DNA from: Macrobrachium rosenbergii | Lineage: Eukaryota > Arthropoda > Malacostraca > Decapoda > Palaemonidae | Assembly: GCF_040412425.1 (NCBI RefSeq) | Contig: NC_089755.1 | Coordinates: 51,983,798 to 52,047,797, forward strand | Reading direction: 5' to 3' | Length of the DNA stretch: 64,000 nucleotides | In this document: positions 1 through 14,300 of the stretch, one piece after another | How positions within the stretch are numbered: the stretch's first letter is position 1 | Layout of the letters: every line of letters starts with the position of its first letter | Translations under genes and position numbers: made by a program | Notes under the pieces: generated by a model | Databases searched by the model: none | What the model saw: the letters and a program-made list of their open reading frames with translations, nothing else | What the model was told of the DNA's origin: nothing

Positions 1-214
1 CGATACTTTAGGTGATCTTTGGAATCTACTGACTTGAAGTCTTAAAATTTTATCTGTATTTTCAACATGTATTTCAAGAATTTCACAGAATACCTTGAAT
101 GTTCTTTAATTTGCCATTGGATGTTTTGGTTAGATCTCATGTCAAGTGTTTAGAAAGTAGAACCATTCTTTGAATAATTAATATTGATTTTGTTATCATT
201 GTGGTATTTTTCAG

Positions 215-367
215 TTGTCAAACCAGCTCTTATGGCAGTGTTGGAAAAGTACAGAGATGCAGAACAGAGCGAACGGGACAAGAAGAAGAAAGAGCAAGAG
301 GCAAATAAGCCACCACCACCAGTATCAAGTGAAAGTTCTCAGGGTCCCCTTGTCCTTCTTCAAAGTG
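215..367 (+). CDS. HUWE1: HUWE1 coding exon 1 of window
   Basis: The acceptor is the ag at 213-214 and the donor is gtaatt at 368. The exon opens with the last two bases of a split codon and ends in phase 1. It encodes an Ala/Leu segment followed by a very charged [18 protein letters not shown] stretch, then prolines and serines. Confidence 0.85.
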
Positions 368-2305
368 GTAATTGATTTTTTTAGCTTTATAAAATAAATA
401 AATTATTGGTCTGAGTTTTATAAGTAAATTCTGAAGGAATAAGGAGAATAGATTTTTTTTTTTTTCTTATTTATATCCCTCTTAATATTTAAAATTTTTA
501 TTAAAGTAAGTGCATATGTTTACTCATTAGGCATGGGAATTTATCTTCTATATATGCATAGACTTATATTTGATATTGCAATATCTACGTATTTCTTAGT
601 ATAATATTTTAAGCAAAAATTTCTTTTCTCTTTCCCTGTAGGAGATGCTGAGATGGGTGAAGCAACTGATACCAACCAGCCTAGTTCAGCTCAGGTACCA
701 AGTTCTGAATTGGAAGCTCCAAGCACTGAAGCTGGTGGTCAAGATGCGTCTGCAATATTGAGTACTGCATCAATTGCAGAGTCAATTGTGGAATCGGTCT
801 TAGGGTCTTCATCAGGTCATTTGTCAACCACCACGACTCCAAGCTTTTCTGGGTTATTAACCCTTCTTTCCCCTGTATCAAGAAGTGCACCAACTCCTCT
901 CTCTCCTGTGTCTGTTAGTGCACCGTCTCTACCTCTTCAGGAACCACCAGTCTCTTCCATTCCAGTTGCCTCTGGCACAACATTAGTAGGAGGAATTCCA
1001 TCGGCTCCAAGTACCCCGACACAAACATCGTCAGTTAGTGCTTTACCCCCTCTTCCATCCCCTACTTCTGCTTCAGCAGGAATGCCTCCTCTCATACCCC
1101 CGACAAGTGTAACAACAATGGAAAATGAAACTCCATCTTCAATGGCTGTTACAGATACAGAAATGGTAGCTGCTTCGCCTCTACCAGCAATGGTGTCTAC
1201 TCCATTAGCTCAAGATAGCGTTGAGAGTATATCAGCTCAGGAAGAAACTCCCATGTCTGTCAGTCCACCAGAATATCGTAGCCGCTCACCGGTGTTGTAT
1301 GCCATGCCAGGGGAAACCATCGTAACTCCTCCTCCATTACCTCAAGCTACACCAAGAGAAGCCTGGGAGGACCCAAGTAATGTTAATATGCAGCAAGATC
1401 CATCTGGGGATCAGCCCATAACTGTTGCACCTGAACTAGTTATGCCAACTGCTGGAAGAAGTGTTGTTGCTGGCCAGGAAGGTTCACAGGATGAGTAAGT
1501 TTGGTAACATTTTATGTACTTATTCTATAGACAGTAGATGAAAACTTACGTTTTATTTTATAACGGTATCATTGGCATCTATTTTTTTTTATTAAGCTTC
1601 AGTATTTCATATCGTATTGAATTTATTTGTAAGTAGAGTTGGTGTTCAGTGTTGCCTAATCTGGTAGAGAGTTCTGGGTGAAAATTGTGTTCTGTACAAC
1701 AGAGCATGTGATTTGTATACTGCAACATTAATAATTTATTTTCCCATTCTTAAATATATTAATAATAATCCTCAGAGGTAATCAAGAAAGCAGTGAGGCA
1801 GGTCCATCAGGTTCTGCAGCAAGTCGGCCTGACTACTCAGCAATTCTTGGTGACATTGAAATTCCTGAAGGTGTTGATCCCAGTTTTCTTGCTGCATTAC
1901 CTGAAGACATGAGGCAGGAAGTTATCGCTGAACAGCTAAGGTAATAAGTGAATTGTATGGAAAGTTTCACTCCATAACGAATGTTTTAAATAGTTTGAAT
2001 ACCTTACCTAGTGAGATTTTGGTTGTTTTATTTAATGCTCTCTTATTAAACATAATTTTGTAATTCCAGATTACAACGGGTAAGACAGCGAGCAACGGAG
2101 AACACTCGTGAAAGTAATAGTGGCAGTGTGAGCGAAGTGAATCCCGAATTTCTTGCAGCTCTGCCTCCTAATATTCAGGAAGAAGTCTTGGCCCAGCAGC
2201 GGTTAGAGCAGCAGAGACAACAGGCTGCACGTGCTAACCCTGATGATCCTATGGATCCCGTCTCATTTTTGCAGACCTTGCCACCTTCCTTAAGGCAGAC
2301 AGTAA

Positions 2306-2378
<73 letters not shown>

Positions 2379-5300
2379 CATATATGTATATTATTGGATG
2401 AGGTAATTTTCAATTTTCCCCTATTCTTTCGTCTGTTTATTGAACATGGGATTGCTGCAAAAAAAAAAAAAAAAAAAAATTAAGATTGGGTTTCGTTGTT
2501 AGAAGTGTCTTTGTCGGCTTTTCCTTTTATAGGGTTAGATGTGAAAGGTCTTTTCCTTCTTCTGTTTCCTGTGCTTTCTCTGCCTGAACTCCCATCAGGT
2601 CTAGGTTATGAAATGTGGTGAAAGGATGAGATTTTTTTGTGCTGAACTTTTATTGCATTTAAAACTTTGCAGTGTTAAGTACTGTCCTTGATTAGCATTC
2701 AGTAGTTTTTTTGTATTTTGTTTAATGAATTGAGCATAAAAGTAATAAAATATAGAAAATATAGTGTAAATAAGAATTTAATAGTTGATATATAAGTTTA
2801 TTAAAATTAAATAAAAGGCCAGTTGTAGCTTTTGCCATTTGTAATGTATTAACATTTTATTGTATGAAATGCATATAATAACATGAATATATGTAAAGTA
2901 GAAGGAAAGAAATAAGAAATATTTATTTATTAAACACTGTACAAAAGTACAGAACACCTAATAAAGGCAGTCCAGTAAATCCAGTAAATCTGAAGTTTCA
3001 CCACATGTGTTAACCATATCTTGTCTGCTATTTACATATTGAGTATTGATGAGTGAAAGTAAGATTAGTGATATTGAGGGAATGCTGTTATTGGAGGAAG
3101 TGCCTCTTTATGGAAATATGTTAACAGTTTTAAAATAGAGTGAATTAAAAAAAACTTTAAGGTTGTAGTTAAAGTGTGTGATCCTATTAAAAGACTGTTA
3201 TGGAATATGTTGAAAGGGTAAAATTTTCAATTATCATTAAATTCTTCCATAACATTGGAATGTACAATGATATCTGTACGTAATTTGTTATGGATCATTA
3301 GGGTAGGCAACCCTGAATGTTACCAGCGCTTAAAGAATGCTCTGCATTTTGACCTGAATGCAGTTATAACTGTGATTAAATTACATGGTTTGGTATTACT
3401 AGACATAACTTTGGCTGGAATTTTGGTATCTTAAGCTAGGAATTTTCAACAAATCAAGACAATCAGCCATGTTAGTCGCTAATGCAGTCATATTCAAATT
3501 TAGGATCATTGTATTAGAGTGCCTTTATGTTGACTAGGGAAGAAATCTGAATTACCTTGATATGCCTTGAGTTAGAATTTTTTTCCACATGGAAGTGTGA
3601 TAATTATATTCATTATTATTATTAGTACCCTTTATTTTAACTTACATCACTAGACATATAATTTTTTTTCTTTCATAGATACTAGCAGATTTAGAGGACT
3701 CACAGTTTGCAGCTCTTCCTCCCGAGCTAGCACAAGAAGCGCAAACACTGCGAAGGCAGCGTGAAGAGCGAAACAGGCATGTTCATGACCACATGTTTAG
3801 TCGATCTGGCACGTCCCTTTCCTCCATTCTTCGTAATACCGCTCGTATTGGCTCTCGCCTTATGCATTCTTCAAGCTGGTCAACCAGTTGGAACCTTCGG
3901 CCATCCTCGAGTGGCCAACAAGTCACCACGACGTAAGTCAGACAGTTTTGTATAGAATTATGCTTAAAAGAAAAAGATTAGTCTAAGGACTAAACATTTT
4001 AAGAAATACAGTATATATGAAGATATTTCTATCTACTTTTTTGTAATGTTAAAATGAGCTAACTTGCAAGCACTTTTCAAAATCTTGCACTAGATTTGGC
4101 AGCCTATTATGGCTGTTCCCATTCTGTACTGTATTAGCATTATAAATGGTTTCATATCCTCTTTTCCCTTTATTGGGTTAGATGTAAAATGAGTTATCTC
4201 TGCTCTTCTGCCTGAACTTCTTAAAGGTTTTTGTCATGCTACTCCTGTATCCACAGTTTTTCATCCCTTTTCGTCACAGATCCAATCCACCTTGTCCTTT
4301 GGGAACTGTCTTTCCAGCCACAGTTGATTCATAATATGATCATCTCACTAATTCAGCCATGAATTCTGACTTTCTAGATTACTTATTTTCAAAATCTTTA
4401 TTTTCCTGTCTGTCCCCTCGTTTCTGCTGCATAGAGTTGTACAGGCCTTGTGTTTTCCATGAAAATCGTTACACTCCCTATTTGTGGGGCCATTTTTATT
4501 TAACAGTAGCCTAGCTATCTCTTTCCATTTCATCCGTGCTACAACTACACTTTTCCTTACTGCTGTCAACTGCTGCTTTGTTATCCAGCGTTGCGTAAAG
4601 GCAACAGAAATGTTCTGCCTCTTCAAAGACCTACCCTCTCCACCTTTGCGGACATCAGCTTTTATTACAGTGGAATAACCTTCATCATTATCATTGTTGG
4701 CTCCAACACTGCTTAAAATGAAGGACTTCTGTGAAATTTTGCTGCTCGTGTTTGTCTTGATATATGTCTTCTACAAATCTCCACTCATCTTCAGATTGTC
4801 TTCTCATTAACTTTACATTTGTATTTATACATAATCTTCCCCTGGAAGGGAACAGCTATTTTAGCAGTGAGGTCTAGTAATCAGACCTGCTTATTTTTGG
4901 GAGGATTAAGCAAGAAAGGCATAATTTTTCCTGAAGAAAGCTTCTGCAGAACAGAATGCATGTAAAGTTTAAGGAGAAATAGACACTGAAATACAGGAAA
5001 ATATTGTTGATTGTAACTGGAGGTAATTTACAAGTTTTCGTAGTAATTCAGATTTCAGTAAAACAAAATATTGAAAATCCACAAAAGTAGCATTAAAATG
5101 CATGAAATCCTGAAAATGTCAGTTTTGGACTTTTCATTTTATTAGTCCAGATTGGGGTTATGTATGGTGTTTTTGGAAAGACTAGTGTTTGGTAATATAA
5201 TTAACTAATTAACTAGACTTATAGTGCAGATCATTGGTTCTGGAACTAATGATGTATTAAGCTGTTTTCAAGCTATTTTATTGGGAATTTTTAATTTTAT

Positions 5301-8300
5301 ATTTTTTAGATTTTTACCATTTTATTGATGAACAGAAGTTAACATTAATGAAATTTACAAATTTGTTGGTTCACAGGAGTAGTAGTAAGCCTCGAGGCCG
5401 TCCACTGCTCGATCATGAGGCTCTGACTTGCCTTTTAGTTCTACTCTTCGTAGATGAGCCAAAATTAAATACAGGTCGATTGCATCGAGTTCTCCGTTAC
5501 CTCTGTCACCATGCACCTACAAGGGATTGGGTTATTAAGGTAAACTTGAAGCCTTGATCCTTGTTTAATGGCCTGTAGATGTATGAAGATAATCTCACCA
5601 GTTGCATTTTATATTGGAATTATTATTGGCAGAAATTCCTTCAATAATTTAGTTATCCATGCTGGAGAACCATATTTTATTTTTTTATTCTCTTTACAGG
5701 CTTTACTGTCCATCTTGGAGCGTTGTGGTGATCAAAGCCAAAGTTCTAGTAGTGGGCTTGGAACCAGTAGTGGTGAACCACCTACACCTCTGATGCCAGT
5801 AACTCCCGAGACGACCGGCAAAGGCAGTAGTAAAAAAGGCAGTGGGAGTTCAAGATTTGAGCCTTCTGTAATGTCTACGCCTGTCTGGAGGAGTGAAGCA
5901 CGATCGCCAGCAGCACCGTCTTGGTTAAGCATGAGCATGGATGCTGCATTAGGTTGTCGTGCTAGTATTTTTCAAATTCAGCGCACACAGCCGACTGGTA
6001 AACGCACATCATCGGCAGCGCTAACCACTTCTGTTCATATTCATCCTCAGGCCTCTCCATTAGTGTGCAGGTATAGTGATAGCCATTGGCAAGGTGTTTT
6101 TTGTTGTTGTAGTTATTATAAGCTCTTTTTTATCCCTCTTGTTTGATAATCATTTCTTTTGCAGCCATTAGGTTACTTGGCAATACTAAAAGAATTTTGA
6201 CATTTAACTTTCAAGGGTGAAAGTAAGTCCTGTAGTATGTTTTCATGTCATTGTTGTTTATAAAAGAAAGCAGTAAGTCCAATTTATAGACTGCTTTTTT
6301 GCTGTTTGTAATACCAGTGATATTCATGTGATAAGTATAGTTTAAACCAATTTTTGGGGGTTCAAGTTTGGTATAGTATTGACCAATCTACGTTTTTAAT
6401 CTTTAGGTCCCAAAATTTTGGTTAATTGCATCATACATTGCTGAGTTCTGTTTTGTGGAGGATTTGGTAGCCCTTTATATATGAATACCAAATCCTTACG
6501 ATGGTTTTCTACATTTAAAAGTATACTTTTAAGGTTCTTTTTCCTCCATTTCAGACATACATTAGACACATTGATCTCGCTGGCCAAGAGTTTTCCTGGA
6601 CACTTTTTACCATATCAGGGGAAGGACTCTGAAGAGAAAAGTGATAGTAAAAAATCTAATAATTGTAGTAGTGGAAATACCACTGGTGCTGTGAGCAAAA
6701 CTTCTAAAAGTCAAAGTAGTGAACCCACAGACTTCTGGGAATTATTAGTTAAATTAGACTCTATTAGTGTTTCTCGTAAGGGTAAGGGTTTACCGAGGAC
6801 TCACTCTAGTGCGAGCGGAAACAATGAGGAGGAGCAGAAAATCACGAGTTTAGAAGCGTCAGCGCTTGGCCAACTCATACAGCAGTTGGCACATCCGGTT
6901 GTGCGTAGGTCTTCACTCCTTACAGATAGGTTACTCAGGCTTTTAGCTCTAATTTCTTTAGGGCTACCAGAAACGTCAGATAGTAATGCATCAAGCACAG
7001 CTATTGCATCAGCAAACACTGGCAGCAGTGCTACAGGTACAGCTGCTGCTGCTGCAACCCCTCAGCAATCTGCAGCTTCTCAGCAAGCCAATGAGAATTC
7101 TAGTACTCTGGAACATCTTCTAAAATTAGCAATCCAAGTAAGTAATTTAATTTGAACATTTTCTTATATATTTCAAATAATTATCTTTTATATATTTCAA
7201 ATATTTAAATATGGTAGGGAAGGGTACGACCCTTATTGACCTTTGATATCACAGTACATTGTTTTTAGCATGGTTGTTGGAAACTGTTAAAATTTTCTGT
7301 AGCATTTGTTTTTGGTTTATCCAGTTTTTAGATGACATTTTACATTGGACCAAGGAAATGTAATTTCTGCAAGGTTTTCTAGTGGTTATATTGCTTGCCT
7401 GGAGCAATGTATTTATGAATTGGTTTTAACTTGAGAAACTGCAGAATCATTGGAACAGGAATTTTCCCGTACATAGTCAAACCAAAAAGCTAGTATTGGT
7501 TGGTGAGAATCTTAGAGTCAGTTGACTGAAGGAGGCCAGTAAATGGAAAGTTGGAAAGAAACTTGCCATATAAGTAAATTTCCTAGTTTGCTTTTTAGTG
7601 CCAGGAAGGGGAAGAATCCAGTGGGTTAGAGTCCTGAGTTTTGCAAGATCTCTAGGGGAGGGTAAACTGGATAAATCTTTGAAGGCAGAGTTTCTTCAAA
7701 ACAACTTTAGGCATGACAGTGTGTAGAATTGATGCTCCCCTCGGCGAGCTAACCATCCTCCGTGCCTTCTTTATGTTGTCTTTTGATGGGCTCCTATCTG
7801 TTGGGGAGGATAAGCTGGAGAACTCTTCAAAGGTCAAGTTTTTTTATTCCAAAACTATGTTAGACAGTTGGTGGAGAGCAAGCAAACAATCCATCCTCTT
7901 TGCCTTCCGTACTTCGTCTTTTAACAAGCCATCATCTAGTTTGAGTACTATTGGTCTGCTTCTACCAGTTTAGGAGGGAAATGGATCCCCTGCAGAACTG
8001 TTTGAAAACATCCTGTTCTTACAGTGAAAGGGAAACTGGACCATGGCTAAAGATGGGGAAAATGTGTAAGGCAATCACTTAGAGCGATGGAGGGTGTCCT
8101 GGGTTAATATTGCAGCCGTGGATCTAGTGAAACCTCACCAACCTATGGTCCATTATGGAGATTGAAAGAGGGGTTCCCATTGGATGGCCATAACTGCTAA
8201 TTGTATCTTGACCTCTCATCCTCAGCAGGCAATCCTTGATGTTAAATAATTTGGCAAAAAAAAGGTCAAAACCCATGCTAGAAAGATAGCATCATCCTCT

Positions 8301-11300
8301 TCAAATTCAACCACCAAGGCTTCCTTAGAGGGTTAGGTTGGTCTCTTGAGTATGAAGATAGTATATGCTCAGTTGACCTCCCCAAAGGAGGATTCGTCCT
8401 GCAGGGTAATGAGATCTTCCAGTTGCTTATACTTTGGCATATTAATTATGTTTTGGAAAAAGATGATCATTTTGGTACAAATGTGTAGTTTGGGAGGTTT
8501 TTGGCAAATCTGGCTTCTATCGAGTTTCCTTAAACAGCATGTTCACGATGTTACTGCGTGAAGTTTCTACCCACAGAACAATACATAACTACCAAGTTGC
8601 TGGTTATGTTTTAAAAGAAAGGGTTGTTAGGTATTATCAAGAGCAATCAGTAACATATGTTCATTTCTGGCAGTTCATATAATTAATTTAAACATCATTT
8701 TTCTAGTATATAACCCCTGCTGGTAAAATTCAATCCATTTAAAATTATGTACTCTACAGGTAAAGATGTACAGAGAAATAATACGTTGTAAAAATGTGTG
8801 AGTGCTAACTGCTAACGAGAGAGAGAGAGAGAAATACAAATGCACATTAAAAATATTGGACTGTAATACAAATTTTCCATACTGATTTTACACTTAAAAG
8901 CATGAAAACTTATAAAATACTTCAAATATTAGACAAAATGCAGTAATTTTGCGAATGGGTATCACATCTTGTAAAAGTACACTAATTGTACGTGCTGTAA
9001 TTACATGTAATACAGATTGCACCAGCACTTTTCCCCAAGGTTAACAAAGTAATTTTCACAAAATGACACTAATACAACTCTCACTTGTGTCTATGTTTTA
9101 GTACATTAACGAATTCATTTGGGGTCCAAAGCTGTAAGAAGGGCAATCCAACATCATTCTGTAATCTTAACAGCAGTTATCTCCCACCACTAAAAAATAA
9201 CGACAACCAGGTAAAAAGTGATTGAGAAGGAAATAAATTTCATAATTACTTCAGCAGCTGGATGAGCCCACTTTTTTGCAACGTCATTGAAGTTTTGAGA
9301 ATGGGAACTAAGAGACTCCAACTAATAATTATGTTTTACCAAATCATCACACACACACACACTCCCCCATCGTTTCCTCAGCAACAAAGAAAGTAGGTCA
9401 ACCAAATACAAGTCAAAAATCAAAAACTTAGAATCTGGCACTAAAATACACTCTTGACTTTGCCAAGGCAGTCAACAAAGTTGATTGATTATTTCATTGC
9501 ATTCAGTAAGCTCTAAGACAAACATAAAGTTTGGCCTGTAGGAGCCTGGCACAGTTTCTTGTCAAGCTAAATTCTTATGGGTCCTTTTTGTTTTATTAGC
9601 TTTGACTGGGTGGTTATTTTTTATATTCTGCTGATTCTCTTGTCTCGGCCATGCCAGAATCTAGATGTGAATGGTTTCATAGTGAACTAAAGTAGGCAGG
9701 CTACCCTTGTGCAAGAAGAATCAAGGCAGCCTGTAACTGACAGATTAGAACACCTCATAAGGAATCAGTTTTTTTTTTTACCAGTCTTTATCCATATAGG
9801 AATACTGTTCGAGTAAAATAAAGCACTAAGTAAAAAGTGAGAGTTGTCATTTTTGACAACCTAACATGGTCTACTGGTATTGATAGAATCATAGCTAACT
9901 GTTATAAGCAGCTTGGATCCTGAGAATATTTTCAAAAAGATATCCCATTACTATGCTTATGCTATGGATGTTGATTAAACCAAATTTATACCATTGCTTT
10001 CACATTTGGTTTTCCAACTACATATGGCCAAAGAGACGACGCGAGTATGTGCTGTGTAACATAATTGAAAATAGACTTGAAAACTTGCATGACTTCCCCC
10101 ATTGTACTAGACTAAAAGCAATGAAATATCTGTCATCTAGAGAGTTGTATATAATATAAGAGGACACTTCAAATTCACCAACACAGCCATTAAAGCCAGA
10201 AACCATGCCTTTCATTTCTGCCATAACCCTAGAGCTTGTCACAAGCTCTCTGCCTCAAACAATAATTTATCATAAAGCAGTCAGTTTCGTGGAAGTCATT
10301 TGGTATGTTGCCTTACTGCTAGTGAAAATCATCGTCATCGCTTCCATTGCTGATCGACGTAAGGGTCCTATGTGAAATGCGCCAAGTGTCAACTTATCTC
10401 CAGTCTCCTCTCTCATAGTTCTCATTCAAGTAGGTCTGTATCTTCCAACTCTTCTAGTGCCCACAGAAGCACAGCTAATATTAATCATGTGCTCTTCTCC
10501 CAGGGGTTTTGGTTTGTGTGAAGGACATGTCCGAGCCATCTCCATGTTCACCATATCTAGTACTGCAGTACTATTCTCACTGTTCCTCATCTTTTCTTAT
10601 CACATAGCCAGACCATATCAGTCTTTGAAATCTCAGTGTTTTTCTATTTATCTAACTGGCCATAAATTTGGAGCATTCTGTAGTCATCTCGCAGGGGTCA
10701 CCATTTTCTCTCCAGTGCCCATATCTACTGCAGACAGTTGTTGCTATTTTATCTTACTGCCCTCTCATACTTGCTTCACTGCCTAGTGTGTGCACATGGT
10801 ATCAGAGATGTACCTTTCCTAAGATCTGCCCTCCACTTCATCTGCTCTACCTCCTCTCCTTCCCATTTGTTTCTTTATATACACTTTGACAGAAAATTTC
10901 ATGATCCTTGTGTATTTACAGTCCTTAGTATCTCTTGATACATGGTTTCTTGAGTTCACCTCCAATTCCACAAACGTTGAATTATATCCTCGGATTGCAT
11001 TCATCCTTACATCTTTTTTAAATGACTTTTCACCTTTGCTTCCTTTCCAGTCACCATTACTGTACTTGGCTTTTTAGTTGAAATTTATGTTCACTATTAC
11101 CATGACTTTCCATGTTTGGATTTCTAGAATATTTTTCCTTAGCCCTTTGTCTTTACGTTTGATATGCCTGTGTAATTCCCAAGGTTCTGTCTTTCTGATT
11201 TTTTTCCCTCCATTGCTCCGATGAGTTTTACAAATTAAATTTATGTATACGTGCATCCACATCTTATGTTAAGTAGAACAATAATGTAATGGTTTTATCC

Positions 11301-14300
11301 ACAGGTTTTGACCAGTAAGTCTTGTTCTGAAGAAGGCCTTGAAGATGCAACAGCATTACTTTTACATCTGTCCCATGGCCCTCCACCAGCAAGGGACCAA
11401 GTGCTGCGATTGCTCCTTCAAGGTGCAGCAACACTCGGCTCAACTGTGGCAACACACATAGCATCACTACTTCAGGACCTTAAGGCTCACAATGCATCAC
11501 ACCCTGCTCCTGTTCATGATGAAGAGCCAATGACCCATGTAACTGAAAAGAACAAGAAGGGTTTATTGCAAGACAGGTAACTTTTACTTCCCTCTAAATT
11601 AGTCAGTCCAGGCTGTTGGGAAACCTAGATGAGCTTTCCCTCCAGTTAGTGTAGATGAGGATATACTGTTGATCCATTATTTATTTAAGAGGTTTTAGGA
11701 GCTGCTTTGTATTTGGCTAGCTGACAGTGCAAAATTATTTTAACAGGCACCTTATTAGTAAACTTTTCCCCTCTCAAAGTATTTTTAAGAAGCATTGTGG
11801 CTAAAAAAGCTCATGAAAGATATTAGAGGTGGGCTGAAAGTATATGTAGCAGAATAACAGCATTTAGGTGCATGGATTTTCTTTTTGACCATTGCTATCA
11901 CAGGGAGATGAACTTGGTTGGATTTTTTCTTTATAGTGGTATCTTCACAGAAGTATTATAGGTCCCAGTAAGTGGCCGTTGGCCTAAATTCTCTATTACA
12001 ATCCAATCCACAGAAATATTCTTTTCAGGTTTACCAAATTCTCTATTCCAGTCCAATCCACAGAAATGTTCTTTTCAGGTTTACCAATGAATGTGTGATA
12101 ATTAGTGGGACAACCAAAGTTAAACCACCATGTGAACTGCAGTTAGCCTCCATGTCTTTGCTCACGAGCAAAACTTCCTCTCAGGCCTTCTTTTTGCGTA
12201 CTCTTAAGGTCATCATACAGCTTAGAGATGCCATTAGATTGTCACGCACGAGGAAAACTGGTAGGCAACATCCGGAATATTTGTTTTTTGTCTTGTAGGC
12301 TGCCGTCCTTATCTCAGGAGATATATATTTCTAGTTGGAAACATTGCAGAATCTGTAAAAAACCATCTCTTGTTTAATTGATGAAAATTGGATTCACTGT
12401 TGTATAGTTTTGTTAAATAGTCTATGAGAGCGTGCATTACCTGTAGCATATCATAGATATGAGTCGGTTTAATTTGATTTGAAGTATATTTAAGAAATCA
12501 TTAAAGATTTAAAAAAGATGACTTACCCTGCTTTCTTTGATTGTGTAGCTGTTCAGCCAAGTAGTAACAATGCAGATAGAGCAGCCAGTAATAATCAAGC
12601 GGCAAACAACCAAGACCAGCCAAGTGCCACTGGAAACCAAGAACCATTTGAGTTATCTGGGAATCAAGAACAGTTGGCACTGCCTGCATCAGTGGACACA
12701 CCCATGCAAGCAGAGTCTTCAGATACTTCAATCCATTGGCAACCTGCCACTGAGGTATTGTCAGTGGAGGTGTCACCATTAGAAGCAGGCGAACAGCATG
12801 ACACGGGTCAAGTAGAGCCACCACCTACGCCTCCACAACAACCTTATATTGTCACCCCACCAGCTGTAACTTTAGATGTACCAAACCCAGATGCAGATAA
12901 TGCAGCAAATGCATCAGCCTTGCCCAGTGAAGATAGAGGTCAACCCACTGCTGAGGCAATGGATGTAGATAATGAAGTCACAGGTGAGGGAATAAATGTC
13001 TTTTGTAAGCAGTTGTGATTCCGGCAATATTGAAATTAATTTTTTGGGGTTGGGGGGGGGGTGTGGGGGCCACAGTTGTCAGGAATAATTGTTTCCTTAT
13101 AGATCATGCTTACTGTTTTTAAGGCAGTTGGTCTCATAAATAGTAATGGGTCTCACTCATCTAGTTTGTATACTGCAGGTTAAAAATTCAAGACTAGTGT
13201 TATGGCCAAATTTTCAAATAATTTGCATAGAATAGTCACACAATTTTGCAATCATTTAGCTAGATCTTATGAATCCCAGTTGTAGCTCATAGAGTTGTCT
13301 GAAAAATTTATTCTTTTAAAATGAAGTAAAATTTGAGCCGGACTATTGTAAAGACGGAACATCCAGGTGAAAAGAGATGAATCGGAAAGGGAAAAAGATA
13401 AGGAGAGACTGCATAGCAGCTGAAGCTAGTGTTACTATAGAGGATCTTTCATACTGCATGTAGGCGCAACTTTTATGTTGGGAAAGTATTTATCAGGGCA
13501 AGCTTTCATATATTTGTTTCACGTTTAATTTATTGCAACTGAGTAATTTGAATATGTGCCTCAAGATTAAAGACATCAATATTTATAACATGATGCATCA
13601 TTTAGACAAGAATGTGAAATTTTTACCGTTTAGTTTTTTAAATAAATTTCCTTTAAAATGTAATTTATTGTATTCCTACTTGAAGTTGCATTTTTTAAGG
13701 CTTCAGTGGGTTGTAATTATTGATATTTTAGCAGTTGTAAAATGCTTTAAACTCTCTTCCTTATAGGTACTAATTGTATTACAGAAGTATGGTATTGTAC
13801 TAGATTCCTTATAAGTACTAATTGTATTACAGAAGTATGGTATTGTACTAGATTTCTTTTGGGTGTTGATTAATTTTTTTTATAGTTGATTCAGTAACAC
13901 TCAAAACCTCAACCTATCAGCTGCTTTGTGATTGGCTTTTGCCAGTATCTGTCTAAAATTGATTAATTTTTAGATAAATTTCTTAATAGTGAATGGAAAG
14001 TGTAAATTAAAGTTTAGTTTTGGCTAGAAATTGTGGAAATATGGTTAACTGTCGTATAACTTGAAAATGTTCAATTATAGGCTAAGCTATAGGGCTTTAT
14101 TACTTAGCAGATTTTGTTACATCCAAAGTGTGTGGCAAGTTGATGTGCTACCATAGTGTTTGTGGTTATGGGACTCAAAATATTCCTTATTTTATGACTT
14201 CATTTCTTTGTGTGTTTACTTGGTACACACCTCCCTCTTATGTGTAATATCTAACTTTCTGTATGGTTTACTTGAGAATTTTATAAGTGCTGTTGTATAG

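Noticed and set aside
2128..2406. HUWE1 exon 4 extended through the (TC)n tract as an open frame
   Set aside because: The SLSLSL tail is translation of the microsatellite. A consensus donor gtaagt at 2302 ends the exon and phase 0 matches the next exon.
7138..11304. Possible let-7/miR-98 hairpins in a HUWE1 intron, as in mammals
   Set aside because: No gaggtagtag seed-type sequence was seen in this or the other introns within the window.
12018..12078. Upstream acceptor at 12028 as the real exon 10 start
   Set aside because: It shifts frame and meets TGA after about 22 codons, whereas the second acceptor restores the conserved HUWE1 sequence.
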